Of a DNA stretch of 64,000 nt, positions 33,276 to 43,221 are shown piece after piece. A program made the translations under genes and the position numbers. The notes under the pieces are model-generated. The model made no database searches. It saw only the letters and a program-made list of their open reading frames with translations, and was not told the origin of the DNA. Numbering within the stretch: position 1 is the first letter of the stretch; each line of letters starts with the position of its first letter. This stretch comes from Mycoplasma anserisalpingitidis (GTDB lineage Bacteria; Bacillota_I; Bacilli_A; Mycoplasmatales; Metamycoplasmataceae), in assembly GCF_007859615.1 (NCBI RefSeq), contig NZ_CP042295.1, positions 310,001 to 374,000 on the forward strand, in the 5' to 3' direction.

Positions 33276-34283
33276 ATGACAAACATGAAGAAGTATACAG
33301 CTTCTTATTTTGAAAAAACCAAAGTTATTCTTGAAAATGAGAAACCAAACAATGTTATTATTCTGCAATTTTTTCAAAGAAAAGATAATGCAATTTTAGC
33401 TGGAATGAGTGAAGTTTTAGAACTTCTTGAATCACAAACTGATACATCAAAATATACAATTAGATACTTACCTGATGGAACACATATCAATAATTTAGAT
33501 ATTGTACTAGAATTGGAAGGACATTATCATGATTTTGGGATGTGAGAAGGTGTTATTGATGGAATTTTAGCTAGAAGTACATCGATTGCATCAAATGGAT
33601 ATGCTTGTGTACAAGCGGCAAAAGGTAAACCAATAATTTTTATGGGAGATAGAGCTGATCATTACATTAACCAAGAAATAGATGGAAGAGCTATTGCTCT
33701 TGGTGGAATCAAAAGTGTTTCTACAGATGCTCAAAGACAAGAAGTTTCAGATGAAGTGTTTGGTTCAGTACCACATGTATTAATCCAAGGTTTTGGAGGT
33801 GATTTAGTTGCTGCAATGAAAGCTTATTATAAACATTTTCCAAACAACAAACTTATCGCTTTAGTTGATTATCATAATGATGTCATTTCTGAGTCAACTA
33901 AAATTTTTGAAACTATGGGAGATAAAATTTGAGGTGTAAGATTAGACACTTCAAAAAATATGGTTGACCATATGTTTGATAATGAAGAAGCTCAATATGG
34001 AGTTAATGTTGAGCAAGTTAAAAGACTTAGAAATCACTTGGATAAAATTGGTGCTAAAAATTATAAAATTGTAGTTTCAAGTGGTTTTAATCCTGAAAAA
34101 ATTAAATTATTTGAAGATAATAATGCTCCAGTAGATTTTTATGGAGTTGGACAAAGTATTTTTAAACTTTCAAATTCTTTTTCGGCAGATGCAACTGTAT
34201 TAAATGGTAAACCAGAAGCTAAAGAAGGACGTGGTTATAGACAAAATCCTAATTTAATTGTTTATAATTCTAAAAGGAGATAA
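33276..34283 (+). CDS. pncB: Nicotinate phosphoribosyltransferase
   Basis: 335 aa; RBS GAAAGGAA precedes ATG 33276, and ATG four codons on is a possible alternative. It forms nicotinate mononucleotide from nicotinate and PRPP, the entry to NAD salvage in an organism that cannot make NAD from scratch. Features: 'ARSTSIASNGYACVQAAKGK', 'GGIKSVSTDA' in the active-site region, 'GVRLDTSKNMVD' (the GVRxDS-like loop) and 'VVSSGFNPEKI' near the C-terminus. Shorter than bacterial PncB (~400 aa) but similar to mollicute versions. It is followed after 2 nt by a YhcH-like gene. Confidence 0.9.
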
Positions 34284-34285
34284 TT

Positions 34286-34747
34286 ATGATTTTTGATAAA
34301 TTAACAAATATGCACAAATACAAACACATCAGTAAAGAAATCGAAACTGCATATAAATGAATTAAAGAAAATGATATTAAAACTTTCGAAAATGGTAAAC
34401 ACCAAATTACTGATAAAATTTGACTTGTTAAAAAAGAAGTTAAACCAGTTGACATTAAAGATTTAGTATGTGAAATGCACTACGAAACAATCGATATTCA
34501 CTTATCATCAGGAGTTGAAGAATTAGTTGTTTTTGCTCCTCAAATCGAATTAAGTGCTAAAGATATTTTAAGAGAATACGATAAACAAAGCGATACAGTA
34601 TTATTCAAAATGAAAAATAAAGAAACAGTTATGAATTTAAGTGAAGATTCATTTATGTTATTTATGCCTTTTGAAACACACTGTCCTTCAATTAACCCAA
34701 ACATGGAAGTGTTAACTAAATATATTATCAAAATTAAGGTTGATTAG
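34286..34747 (+). CDS. YhcH/YjgK/YiaL (DUF386) family protein
   Basis: 153 aa, ATG 34286 with AAAAGGAGATAA that covers the pncB end. The family is a cupin-like beta barrel seen in EbgC and YiaL. Visible marks: 'WIKENDIKTFENGKHQI' at the N-terminus, 'CEMHYETIDIHLSSGVEEL' (metal-binding His/Glu), and 'FMPFETHCPSI' near the C-terminus. Members are tied to sugar or sialic acid metabolism, but exact activity is unsettled. It probably shares a transcript with pncB, ending at 34755. Confidence 0.85.
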
Positions 34748-34754
34748 ATAAGTA

Positions 34755-34781
34755 TGTGAGCTAGTTTAGCTTGCATTTTTA
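34755..34781 (+). terminator. Terminator of the pncB operon
   Basis: A 9-bp stem with two G-U pairs around loop GTT, followed by a T tract. Confidence 0.65.
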
Positions 34782-34822
34782 TTTTATAAACTAAAACATT
34801 AAAAAATGAAAATGAAGAATGT

Positions 34823-34828
34823 TATAAT
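34823..34828 (+). promoter_or_regulatory. Promoter -10 box of a structured RNA
   Basis: TATAAT. A start about 7 nt downstream would place the first transcribed base at the beginning of the 11-bp closing stem (34835). Confidence 0.6.
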
Positions 34829-34834
34829 TATTAT

Positions 34835-34959
34835 GAACATTATAAAGCATTGGGTTTCGCTCCAAGTAAAATTAGGCGAGGTTATAAGGAATTAAATCCA
34901 CTAGGATATATTATGTGGAATTATAATGTTCTTACCACTTCGATCGAAGTGGTTTTTTC
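34835..34959 (+). ncRNA. Candidate stand-alone structured RNA (~125 nt with terminator)
   Basis: A perfect 11-bp closing stem pairs GAACATTATAA (34835-34845) with TTATAATGTTC (34921-34931). Inside are a hairpin TTGGG/CTCCAA (34850-34865), a hairpin TCCAC/GTGGA (34897-34919) and a joining strand. GCGA (34876-34879) of that strand can pair with TCGC (34857-34860) in the first loop as a pseudoknot. A strong terminator (34934-34959) follows, and a TATAAT box is placed exactly for a start at the stem. The next gene downstream is convergent, so this is not a simple leader. I do not recognise it as SRP RNA, tmRNA, RNase P or a known riboswitch. Confidence 0.6.
34934..34959 (+). terminator. Terminator of the structured RNA
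   Basis: A 20-nt perfect palindrome (ACCACTTC-GATC-GAAGTGGT) followed by six T. Confidence 0.85.
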
Positions 34960-34972
34960 TTCATTAGAGGGT

Positions 34973-35000
34973 AAAAAAATCATGAACTTTTGTTCATGAT
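34973..35000 (-). terminator. asnS terminator
   Basis: On the minus strand ATCATGAAC-aaaa-GTTCATGAT is followed by seven T, seven bases after the asnS stop. Confidence 0.85.
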
Positions 35001-35006
35001 CTACAA

Positions 35007-36356
35007 CTACATTCTTATATTTCCAGCGGTTCTTGGGTAAGGAATTACATCTCTGATGTTATCAACACCAGTTACATACATTACAAGGCGTTCAAAACCT
35101 AATCCAAATCCAGCTGATCCACTATCACCAAATTTTCTTAAGTCTAAGTATCAAGATAAATCATCAGCAGGAATGTTTAATTCATTAATTCTTTTTAATA
35201 ATTTATCATAATTTGCTTCACGTTGTGAACCACCAATTAATTCACCAATACCTGGAACTAATAAGTCAAAAGCAGCTACAGTTTTATTGTCGTCATTTTG
35301 ATACATGTAGAATGCTTTAAAGTCTTTAGGGAAGTTAATTACAGCAACAGGTCCATTAAATAACTGTTCAGAAATATATCTTTCGTGTTCTGTAGCTAAA
35401 TCTAAACCAAATTTAATATCTTTATTTTCAAATTTGTCTTTAACTTTAGCTAATTCAGCGATAGCATCTTTATAATCAATAATATGTAATTCATTATCTA
35501 AAAATTTGTTTAATCTATTGATAAGTTCTTGGTCGTGATGTTTAACTAAAAAATCAAATTCAAATTTATTTTTAGCTAAAGTATTTCTTATAACAACTTT
35601 TAACATATCATCAGCAAGATGAATAACATCATTTAAATCATAGAAAGCAACTTCAGGCTCAACCATTCAAAATTCAGCAGCATGTTTTTTAGTATTAGAA
35701 TGTTCAGCTCTAAAAGTCGGAGCAAAAGTATAAACTTTTTTCATTCCAATAGCATAAGATTCTGCATGAAGTTGTCCTGTAACTCCTAAAGTTGATTTTT
35801 TACCACCAAAAAATGGATTTTTTGAGTTATCATCAACATTAAAAGTTTCACCAGCTCCCTCTCCATCATTAGATGTAATAATTGGACTAGACATGTAATA
35901 GAAATCATTTGCAATGAAATATCTGTGAATTTCTTGTGCTAATGTTGAACGAATTAACATTGCCGCACGCAAAATATTTGTTCTATGTCTAATGTGAGGT
36001 AATTCTCTAAGTAGTTCAAGTGAAATTTCTTGATTTTGAATCGGAAAATCTTCAGTGTTTTTAAGTAACTTAAATTCACTAACAACCAATTCAATAGGTT
36101 GTGGTGCACTTGGTGTTGCAACCAAAGTTCCAACCACTTCAATAGCAGCACCGATCTTTACAGTATCTAGTAAACCAAAATCAAATTTTTCACCTTTTAT
36201 AACTAATTGAAGGTTATTTACTGTTGAACCATCATTTAAATTTATAAAACGCATTTTATTATTTCCACGGTTTGAAGAAACTCAACCACTAATTTTGAAG
36301 TTTTCTCATTTGTCGTAATAACTTGGTTTTAATAAAACTTTTTTAACTGAATGCAT
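35007..36356 (-). CDS. asnS: Asparaginyl-tRNA synthetase
   Basis: 449 aa, ATG 36356 preceded by TAAGGAG. An N-terminal OB-fold anticodon-binding domain (residues ~15-105) precedes a class II catalytic core. Motif 2 is in '[21 protein letters not shown]', split at a TGA-coded Trp, and motif 3 is '[18 protein letters not shown]' near the C-terminus. '[11 protein letters not shown]' is characteristic for AsnRS rather than AspRS. Length is standard. It charges tRNA-Asn with asparagine. Single-gene transcript ending at the hairpin at 34973. Confidence 0.95.
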
Positions 36357-36493
36357 TTTATACTCCTTAAGCATATATAATTGTTTTTTATATTATACTA
36401 GTAATTTTTTTAATCAATTTAATTATCTAATATAAAAATTAGATGATTGAAATATATTTCCAAGTTTTGTTTTACTATTTTTTTAGATAAAAA

Positions 36494-36510
36494 TGACACC
36501 TTTGATGTCA
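36494..36510 (-). terminator. Probable terminator of the methyltransferase/HNH operon
   Basis: On the minus strand TGACA-tcaaagg-TGTCA is followed by TTTTT, about 5 nt past the stop. Confidence 0.5.
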
Positions 36511-36514
36511 AAAT

Positions 36515-37532
36515 TTATTTATGTCTTTTTAAGTAAAAAGAGATTATTTTTTCAATAGTCATTTTTATGTATTTCTCATTGTTTTTTAAGTAGTCAAGAA
36601 AATCGTTATGTATATTTAGTTTCTTTTGAACTTCAAAAATTTTATTGATTATCATCATTTTTTGTAAATCATTACCCTTGTGTATTGTGCTATGACAAGA
36701 AGGACAAAGAGGTACCAAGTTCAGATAAGAGTTTATTATTTCGGTATTTAATTTTTTAACATTGTACATATTTCTGAAGTGTTCTTTAGGTATAAAATGA
36801 TGTAAATGTAATGAAGTTAATGATGGATTTTTCTCAAATGAATTTCAATTAATGCTGTCTTTGTTTATACATATATTCTCACCTACAGAACATATACACC
36901 TATTAGGAAATAAATCAAATACTTTTTTTCTAATTCCTGGTGCTATTTCTAACGCTTTATAAACTATCTTAGGATATGGTTCAAGTGGTATTTGTTTTAT
37001 AAATCTTTCGCAAAAATCTTTTAATTTATTTATATCATCATTAGATTTTAATGCATCTTCTGAAACATAATAAAAATATTTAGATTTTTCTTTCCTTATG
37101 TTTGATACAGTTTTAATTTTTATTCCATAATTCTCTTTTCAACCATTTACTGGAAAAAGATCTTCAAAATTAAAGTTTAGAAATGAATTACTAGAATAAT
37201 CACTAAAGCAATATTCTTCAAATGATTTTTCCTAAAAAAATGTAATAGTATTTTTTACCAAAATGTTTAGCTATAGAAACTAACATGCAATCAAAATTAA
37301 AATTCTTAACTCATCTTAAAAATTTGTCTGATCTTATTCTTATCTTTGTTGGATCAGTAGTTAAACACATAGATTGTATGTTAGCAAAAACAATTCTATC
37401 ATCAGTTATTTTGGGATAAGATTCTCTAATTATTTTCAAAATATCTGATTTTAAAAATAATTCTTTGTTTTCAATAGTATTAATATTTTTTTCATCATTT
37501 AAAATATCAATTACTCATGAATAATTAGGCAT
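36515..37532 (-). pseudogene. HNH-type (restriction) endonuclease, one-base frameshift
   Basis: ATG 37532 directly follows the methyltransferase TAA. The first frame runs about 100 codons ('MPNYSWVIDILNDEKN' onward) and is lost near 37228. Reading one A fewer in the A5 run there (T5 on the plus strand) joins it to a second frame of about 235 codons without stops. The second part carries 'LHLHHFIPKEHFRN', then 'LVPLCPSCHSTIHKGN', an HNH/ββα-metal nuclease site with Zn-type Cys, and an upstream pair of Cys (CICS). Joined length would be ~338 aa. With the adjacent methyltransferase it fits the endonuclease of a type II restriction-modification system. The shift may be real inactivation or phase variation, or a sequencing error. 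Confidence 0.7.
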
Positions 37533-38603
37533 TTAAATTTCAAACTCCTTAAAGATATCTTGAATCAATTTACTTGGAATATGACTCGCAGGACCAGCTT
37601 CACTTAATTGTATTGGTGTTTTTTTGTCTTTTTGAGAAATTTTAGATTTACTTTGTTTCATAACAAAATCTAGACCACCCATACCAGATTTTACATTTCT
37701 AGCCTTTATCATTTTATTTATTGATGAGATACCAATCATTCTACTATCTAAACTTTTAGGAACTTTAGTATTTGGGTCATCTTTTAAGACATAGTATTTT
37801 ACTCCGTCAATTTCTTCAATCGTGTATGGAGGTTCAATTTTACCTTTTAGTAGTTCTATTTTCACATTACTCAAAAAATATGTTGGCTTCGTTGTTAGAA
37901 AACCATATTTACCATAAGAAGCTTCATTTAAAAAGCAATTTTCTGGATTATAAAAATCTTTTCTATTCAATGTTATATATTTTCAAATTAATGAAGATTT
38001 AGGGTTTTCAATATATCAATATTTTGGTTTAAAGTTTTTGATTAATTCAATTGAATTATCAACACATTTTTTACCTAATTTGGCTATATATAATTGTGTA
38101 TCAGCATCAAGATTTTTTGTAAAACCACTTTTTAAACGTTCAAATTCATCTTTTGGTCTAAAGATTAATTTGGTTCTATCATTATTATATTTTCAAAAGC
38201 AAGTTCCGCCGCCCTTCATATTCAAAACACAACTGAAAGATTGACACAATGTAGATGATACGATTATGTCAGGTTTTTTAATCTGACCTGATTCAATCAT
38301 TTTCTGAAATATTTCTGTAATATTATCTTGTGATAAGTCAATTCAGATATGATTTTGTCTAGTTGGTTCAGTAACATCAAAAGTATAAATTTCATAATCA
38401 TATTTTTCATTATCATTCAGAGCTTTAAATACTGAATTTTGACCACCACCAAATAAATCTCAAACAATGATTTTTTGTTTTTTATTTAAATTAGGAACAA
38501 CGTTATTATTAATTAAATTAACTTTTTGTTCATTGTGTGAATGAATATTTAATTCAGAGTACGTATTATAATTATTTTGTGTATCATTTAGTTTATTTTT
38601 CAT
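37533..38603 (-). CDS. C5-cytosine DNA methyltransferase
   Basis: 356 aa, ATG 38603 preceded by AGAAAGGA. Motif I 'VWDLFGGGQNS' (residues ~47-57) binds AdoMet. Motif IV reads 'SSTLCQSFS' with the nucleophile at Cys120, but has Leu where most C5 enzymes have Pro before the Cys. Motif VI is 'YIENPKSS'. The end carries a motif X-like 'GPASHIPSKLIQDIF'. The target-recognition region is short. It is transcribed from about 38709 (TATAAT) with a long AT-rich leader, and its stop touches the start of an HNH nuclease gene, so it is likely the modification half of a restriction-modification pair. Recognition site unknown. Confidence 0.82.
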
Positions 38604-38708
38604 TTGTTCCTTTCTAAATAATTAAATTTTAAAAATTATGAATTTACCGAAATTTAGAAATAAAAATTGGGTAAAAACATAATTTTAATCCTATTTATTT
38701 GTAAATTA

Positions 38709-38714
38709 ATTATA
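38709..38714 (-). promoter_or_regulatory. Candidate promoter -10 of the restriction-modification operon
   Basis: TATAAT on the minus strand, about 105 nt before ATG 38603. No clear -35 box. Confidence 0.4.
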
Positions 38715-38772
38715 CAATATTAAATCTTTAATTTGGGAAATCGAAAAAATATTTTGCTAAAAATGTGAAACT

Positions 38773-39444
38773 TTAGTTAAAATTAACCCCATGATCACTA
38801 AGGATATTAAGAAACTCATTTTTTAAATATTTATTTATTTGTGCACCAGCACTTTGAAGATAAAGATTGTAATCATAAAAGAGATTAAAAATTGACTTTA
38901 AGTCCTGGTTAGGGATAATTTCCAATGCGTGATTTTTACATAAAAAACCACCTTTGTAAATTTTAAAATCAACTAAATCTTTTTGTTTTAGACATTCTAC
39001 ACAAGCACTTAGAACTGGTTTTATTCCGAAATTATAAATTAATTTTGACAGTAAAATAGTTATTAAAAAATTATTTTTACCTTTTCCAATATTGTCTATA
39101 AAATAGTAATAGAAGTTAATTATATTATTCTTAAAATTGAAGTTTTTTAATATTTTGCATAGTAACATTACTGTTTTAATTTCACTTTGAGTTTGACTCT
39201 TAACTTGTTTAATTAGAGTGGCTTTTTTTAACTTACCAACACTACCTTTAAGTCTAGCTTTAAAAAAACTTATTTCAACAATTGATCCAATAAAGAGATT
39301 GTAGCGATTTTTACTATCAGGTTTGGTTAAACCATGTGCATAAAGTTGCATTATTCCATCACTTGTTAAGAAAGTCAGAAAGCTTTTATTATCATCAGAG
39401 TGAGTTAAACTTAGTAATATTGCTTTACATTTTGATTCGGCCAT
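38773..39444 (-). CDS. recO: DNA repair protein RecO
   Basis: 223 aa. ATG 39444 has TATAAT only 6 nt upstream (39456-39451) and no RBS, so the message is probably leaderless. The N-terminal OB-fold shows 'KAILLSLTHSDDNKSFLTFL' and 'GIMQLYAHG'. The C-terminal half has a Cys4/His-type site (CVEC ... FLCKNH, nt ~38985-38930) as in zinc-bearing RecO proteins. RecO loads RecA on SSB-coated DNA together with RecR. Length is near the usual 220-250 aa. It is divergent from the asp23/fakA/plsX operon. Confidence 0.85.
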   Translation of the reverse strand: MAESKCKAILLSLTHSDDNKSFLTFLTSDGIMQLYAHGLTKPDSKNRYNLFIGSIVEISFFKARLKGSVGKLKKATLIKQVKSQTQSEIKTVMLLCKILKNFNFKNNIINFYYYFIDNIGKGKNNFLITILLSKLIYNFGIKPVLSACVECLKQKDLVDFKIYKGGFLCKNHALEIIPNQDLKSIFNLFYDYNLYLQSAGAQINKYLKNEFLNILSDHGVNFN

Positions 39445-39450
39445 AAATAT

Positions 39451-39456
39451 ATTATA
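39451..39456 (-). promoter_or_regulatory. recO promoter -10 box, leaderless
   Basis: TATAAT on the minus strand with a 6-nt gap to the recO ATG. Confidence 0.55.
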
Positions 39457-39482
39457 ATTTTTTTAAAACTAATTTAAAATAT

Positions 39483-39500
39483 TGTAAGTATTTACTTACA
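39483..39500. promoter_or_regulatory. Palindrome before the asp23/fakA/plsX operon, possible operator
   Basis: TGTAAGTA-TT-TACTTACA, perfect 8-bp arms, ending 13 nt before ATG 39514 and overlapping the expected leader of a fatty-acid operon. It may be a repressor site or a small RNA hairpin before the RBS. Confidence 0.4.
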
Positions 39501-39513
39501 CAAAAGAGGCATA

Positions 39514-39825
39514 ATGGATTTAGAACAAGCAAGAGAAATTTTTTTACAGGTTTTAAGTAGTATCCCTGGTATTGTAAGTATTCATGAAATTAATTTAAGT
39601 AGTGAACAAATTGATGAAGAAAACAAAAAAGACATAAGTGAAATTTTACAAGTAGAAAAACTTCAAAAAGGTTGACGTTTTGGTTGCTCATTAGTAATTT
39701 TATATGGTCTATCAGCTAAAAGCATTGTTAATCAAATTTACAAACAACTTAAATTTATTCTAAGTAAAAATAAAGAAAAACTTTATGGAATAAACATTTT
39801 TATTAAAGGAGTACATTATGAGTAA
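39514..39825 (+). CDS. Asp23/Gls24 (YloU-like) family protein
   Basis: 103 aa, ATG 39514 after AAAGAGG. It fits the small alpha/beta Asp23/Gls24 fold ('VLSSIPGIVSIHEINL', 'LVILYGLSAKSIVNQIYKQL'). In Bacillus and many Firmicutes the YloU gene directly precedes the fatty acid kinase gene yloV/fakA, and here the stop overlaps the fakA start (ATGAGTAA). The role in the cell is not well defined. Gene order supports a link to fatty acid activation or envelope homeostasis. Confidence 0.75.
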
Positions 39826-41449
39826 GAAGTTAGATGGTAAGCTGTTTGCTCAAGCAGTTATTTCAGGTTCTAATGCTCTTGTTAATGCAAAAAATAGAAT
39901 TGATGCATTAAATGTCTTTCCGGTTCCTGATGGAGATACAGGAACAAATATGGCTTCAACTATTCAAGGAGCTGCTTCAAAAATGAATTTTGAACAAGCA
40001 AACTTAAGTAAAATATCTGATGAGATTGCTAAAAATATGCTTCTTGGAGCTCGTGGGAATAGTGGAGTTATTTTAAGTCAAATTTTTCGTGGTTTAGCAA
40101 ACGGTTTTGTTTCAATCAGTTCTGCAAGCACTCAAGATTTAATTTTTGCTTTCACAGCTGCGACTAAAAAAGCATATAGTGCTGTTTTAAAACCAATTGA
40201 GGGTACTATTTTAACAGTTATTCGTGAAACAAGCGAGATGCTTTCAAAAGAATTTAAGGATCGTAATGACGTAGAGTTGGAAGAATTCTTTAAAAAAGTT
40301 GTTGAGTTTGCACGTACCTCTTGTGATAATACACCTAACAAATTAAAGACTCTAAGAGAAGTTGGTGTAACTGATAGTGGTGGTGAAGGACTTTACACAA
40401 TTTTTAATGGAATGTATCAATTCTTTGCAGGTAAACCAGTAGAAATTTCTCAAAGTAGTGAACAAATTGATAAATTTATCAATGACACTGAAGTTTATGA
40501 TGGTGAATTTGGCTATTGTACAGAATTTATTATTGATTTATCAAGTCCTGAAGGTTTTGATAAAGAAGAATTCACCAAAAGCATTGGAGAGATTGCTACT
40601 AGCTTAGTTGTTGTTAATGATGAAAACATATTAAAAGTTCATGGTCACACCGTTAAACCTGGTGACATGTTGAACTTTGGACAAAACTATGGTGAATTCA
40701 TTAAGATTAAATCCGAAAATATGACACTACAAGCTAATAATTCTAAAGCCACTGCTGAAGACTTAAAAGAAACAAAAGATGAACAAAAGAAAAGTCTTTG
40801 CGGAATAATTTCATGTAACTTAGGTTCAGGAATTATTGAAAGAATGCGTGAATATGGTTGTGATTACATAATTGAAAGTGGACAAACTCAAAATCCAAGT
40901 GCTCAAGATTTAATTGAAGCAATTAATGCTGTAAATGCTGAAACAGTTTTTGTACTACCAAATAACTCAAACATATTACTTGTCTCACAGCAAGCTGCCC
41001 AAGTGGTTAATGACAAAAATGTTATTATCATTCCTACTAAAACACAAATTGAAGGTATTACTGCTTTAATAAACTTTAACAAAGATAATACTGCAGAAGA
41101 TAATCAAGAAATTATGCTTGAAGCTATCAAAGACGTAACAACTGGTGAAGTTACTAAAGCAGTTAGAACTACTAAACTTAATGGAGTAAACATAAAGGAA
41201 GGCGAATATATTTCAATTACTCGTGGCCACATTATTGCTTCATGCGAAACTTATTTAGAGTCATCTAAAAAATTAATTAATAAAATGGTTAAGACAAACC
41301 ATGAAATTATAAGTATTTATTATGGTGATATAGCTAGTGAATCAGATGCAATTGAATTACAAAACTGAATTGAAGGAAATTTTGATATTGAAGTTGAAAT
41401 CATTAACGGAAATCAGCCAAATTATCAATTTATCATAGGTGTAGAATAA
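39818..41449 (+). CDS. fakA: Fatty acid kinase ATP-binding subunit (DhaL domain protein, YloV)
   Basis: 543 aa. The N-terminal DhaL domain shows 'VFPVPDGDTGTNM' (Asp residues that bind Mg-ATP) and 'LLGARGNSGVILSQIFRG', plus 'TDSGGEGLYTIF'. A middle dimerisation region and a C-terminal domain ('GHTVKPGDMLNFGQ', 'IESGQTQNPSAQDLIEAI') follow as in FakA. With a FakB fatty-acid carrier, not encoded here, it makes acyl-phosphate from exogenous fatty acid. The stop shares one base with plsX (TAATG), whose product uses the acyl-phosphate pool. Regulation may involve the palindrome at 39483. Confidence 0.9.
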
Positions 41450-42450
41450 TGAATTTCAAAATCGCTTTTGATGTTAATGGTAATGATAAAGGAGTTGAAG
41501 CTTCAATTAAAGCATCACTTTATTTTGTTAAAGAAAATCCAAATATTGAAATAGTTCTTGTTGGTGATAAAGTTCAAATTGATCAATTTTTAACAGAAAA
41601 ACATTCTCAAATAAGTGTTATAGATAATCCTAATACAGTTAAATTTGATGAAAACATTAGAAATATGCTCCGTGAAAATACTTCGATGAAAGAAGCTATT
41701 AATTTAGTAAAAAATAATCAGGCTGATGCAGTTATAACAAGTGGTGATTCAGGTTCATATTTAGCTCTTTGTACTTTTATTCTTGGTAGACTTGAAGGAA
41801 TTTCTCGTCCTGCATTTATGCCAATTATGCCTACAATTAAGGGAAAAAAATTTCTTTTATTAGATGTTGGTGCAAACTTAAATACTAAAAGTGATTTTCT
41901 TGTTGAATGAAGTGTTGTTGCCAATGAATATGCCAAAGTTTTATTAAATGTTGAAAATCCTAAAGTTGCTTTATTAAATATTGGTACTGAAGATTACAAG
42001 GGACTTGAAATTGTGCGTGAAGCTAACCAAAAATTAATACAAGCAAGAAACTTGAATTACATTGGTTTTCAAGAGCCAAGAGACATTTTAAATTATACAA
42101 CTGACATTGCAGTCATTGACGGTTATGGTGGAAATTTGGTCTTAAAATCACTTGAAGGTGCTATTCTAAGTTTTAAAGATTTAATCAAGCAAAATATTAT
42201 GAAAAAAACTTTAAGAAAAATTGGTTATCTTTTTCTTAAAGGTGCATTCAAAGATGTCTCTGAAACTTTAGATTATAGAAATGTTGGGGCCGCTTGAGTT
42301 ATTGGTCTTAAAAAACTAGCTATTAAAAGTCATGGTTCAAGTGACTATAAATCTTATGTTGGTGCACTAAATCAAATTAAATTAGGTTTGAATAAAAACT
42401 TAAATCAAAAAATTATAAGTTCACTAAATAATCTTTCATCAACTGAATAG
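41449..42450 (+). CDS. plsX: Phosphate acyltransferase PlsX
   Basis: 333 aa, ATG 41449 overlapping the fakA stop. PlsX interconverts acyl-ACP and acyl-phosphate, feeding PlsY in phospholipid synthesis. Recognised from 'IAFDVNGNDKGVEASIKAS' at the N-terminus, 'ADAVITSGDSGSYLAL', 'LLDVGANLNTKSDFLVE', and 'ALLNIGTEDYKG' with 'DIAVIDGYGGNLVLKSLEG' further on. The first motif departs from the common D-A-M-G-G-D form (here D-V-N-G-N-D), seen in other mollicutes. It ends the operon: the terminator stem includes the stop codon. Confidence 0.92.
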
Positions 42451-42462
42451 TTGATGTTTTTA
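42437..42462 (+). terminator. Terminator of the asp23/fakA/plsX operon
   Basis: CATCAACT-gaat-AGTTGATG followed by TTTTT. The plsX TAG stop codon lies in the loop/stem junction. Confidence 0.85.
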
Positions 42463-42495
42463 TTATTTACATTTATTAAATAAAATATTAAAATA

Positions 42496-42501
42496 TATAA
42501 T
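42496..42501 (+). promoter_or_regulatory. rnc-smc promoter -10 box
   Basis: TATAAT 21 nt before the rnc ATG, with GTAGGAAG as ribosome-binding site. Confidence 0.5.
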
Positions 42502-42522
42502 ATAAAAACAAAGTAGGAAGAA

Positions 42523-43221
42523 ATGGATATAATCAAAGCTAAAAATCTAGATGAATTTTTTCATTTTAACGATATAAAACCCAAAAATAAAGCATTATAT
42601 ATTTTGGCTTTAACTCACCCATCTAAAAGCCAAAATAATAAACTTCAAAGTTATGAAAGACTTGAGTTTCTTGGAGATTCATTGCTACAATTCATAACTA
42701 CCTCGTATATTTATAAAAAATTTCCAAAAATGTTACAAGGAAAAGGTACTTTATTACGTTCTAAAGTAGTAAGTACTGCATCACTTTCAGAAATTTCACA
42801 AATGATCGGTCTTCCTAAATTAGTTTATTCAGCTGGTGGAGAAGCAGCTAGAGAAGTTAAAACTTCACCTAAAGTACAAGCTGATTTATTCGAGTCGATC
42901 ACTGGTGCAATTTTTGAAGATTTAGGATTAAAAGAAACTATAAAATTTGTTGGAAAATTTCTTTATCCAGCAATTGACAAATTTTATAATAAAGAAAATA
43001 AAGATGCAAAAACGGTTTTACAGGAAATTTTTCAGTCGATGAATAAAATGTCTGTTATTTATCAAGTTGAAATTCTTGATGAAAAGCATTTTGTTGCCAA
43101 AGCAATTCATGATGGAATTGTTTATGGTGAAGGGATTGGATTAAGTAAAAAAGAAGCTGAGATAAAAGCTGCAGAAAATGCGTTGAATAAACTTAATCTG
43201 GAAACTAAGGAGAATAAATAA
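42523..43221 (+). CDS. rnc: Ribonuclease III
   Basis: 232 aa. The catalytic signature 'YERLEFLGDSLLQFI' lies near residue 47, with the second acidic site at 'DLFESITGAIFEDLG' (~residue 123). A dsRNA-binding domain covers the last ~70 residues ('DAKTVLQEIFQSMNK', then 'GIGLSKKEAEIKAAENAL'). It processes rRNA precursors and other double-stranded RNA. The gene overlaps smc by one base (TAATG), a gene pair common in Firmicutes and mollicutes. Confidence 0.95.
   Translation: MDIIKAKNLDEFFHFNDIKPKNKALYILALTHPSKSQNNKLQSYERLEFLGDSLLQFITTSYIYKKFPKMLQGKGTLLRSKVVSTASLSEISQMIGLPKLVYSAGGEAAREVKTSPKVQADLFESITGAIFEDLGLKETIKFVGKFLYPAIDKFYNKENKDAKTVLQEIFQSMNKMSVIYQVEILDEKHFVAKAIHDGIVYGEGIGLSKKEAEIKAAENALNKLNLETKENK

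Noticed and set aside
34835..34959. SRP (4.5S) RNA, tmRNA or a purine/TPP-type riboswitch
   Set aside because: The conserved GGAA/GCAG helix-8 bases of SRP RNA, the tRNA-like ends of tmRNA and the core bases of common riboswitches are not present, and no co-oriented gene follows.
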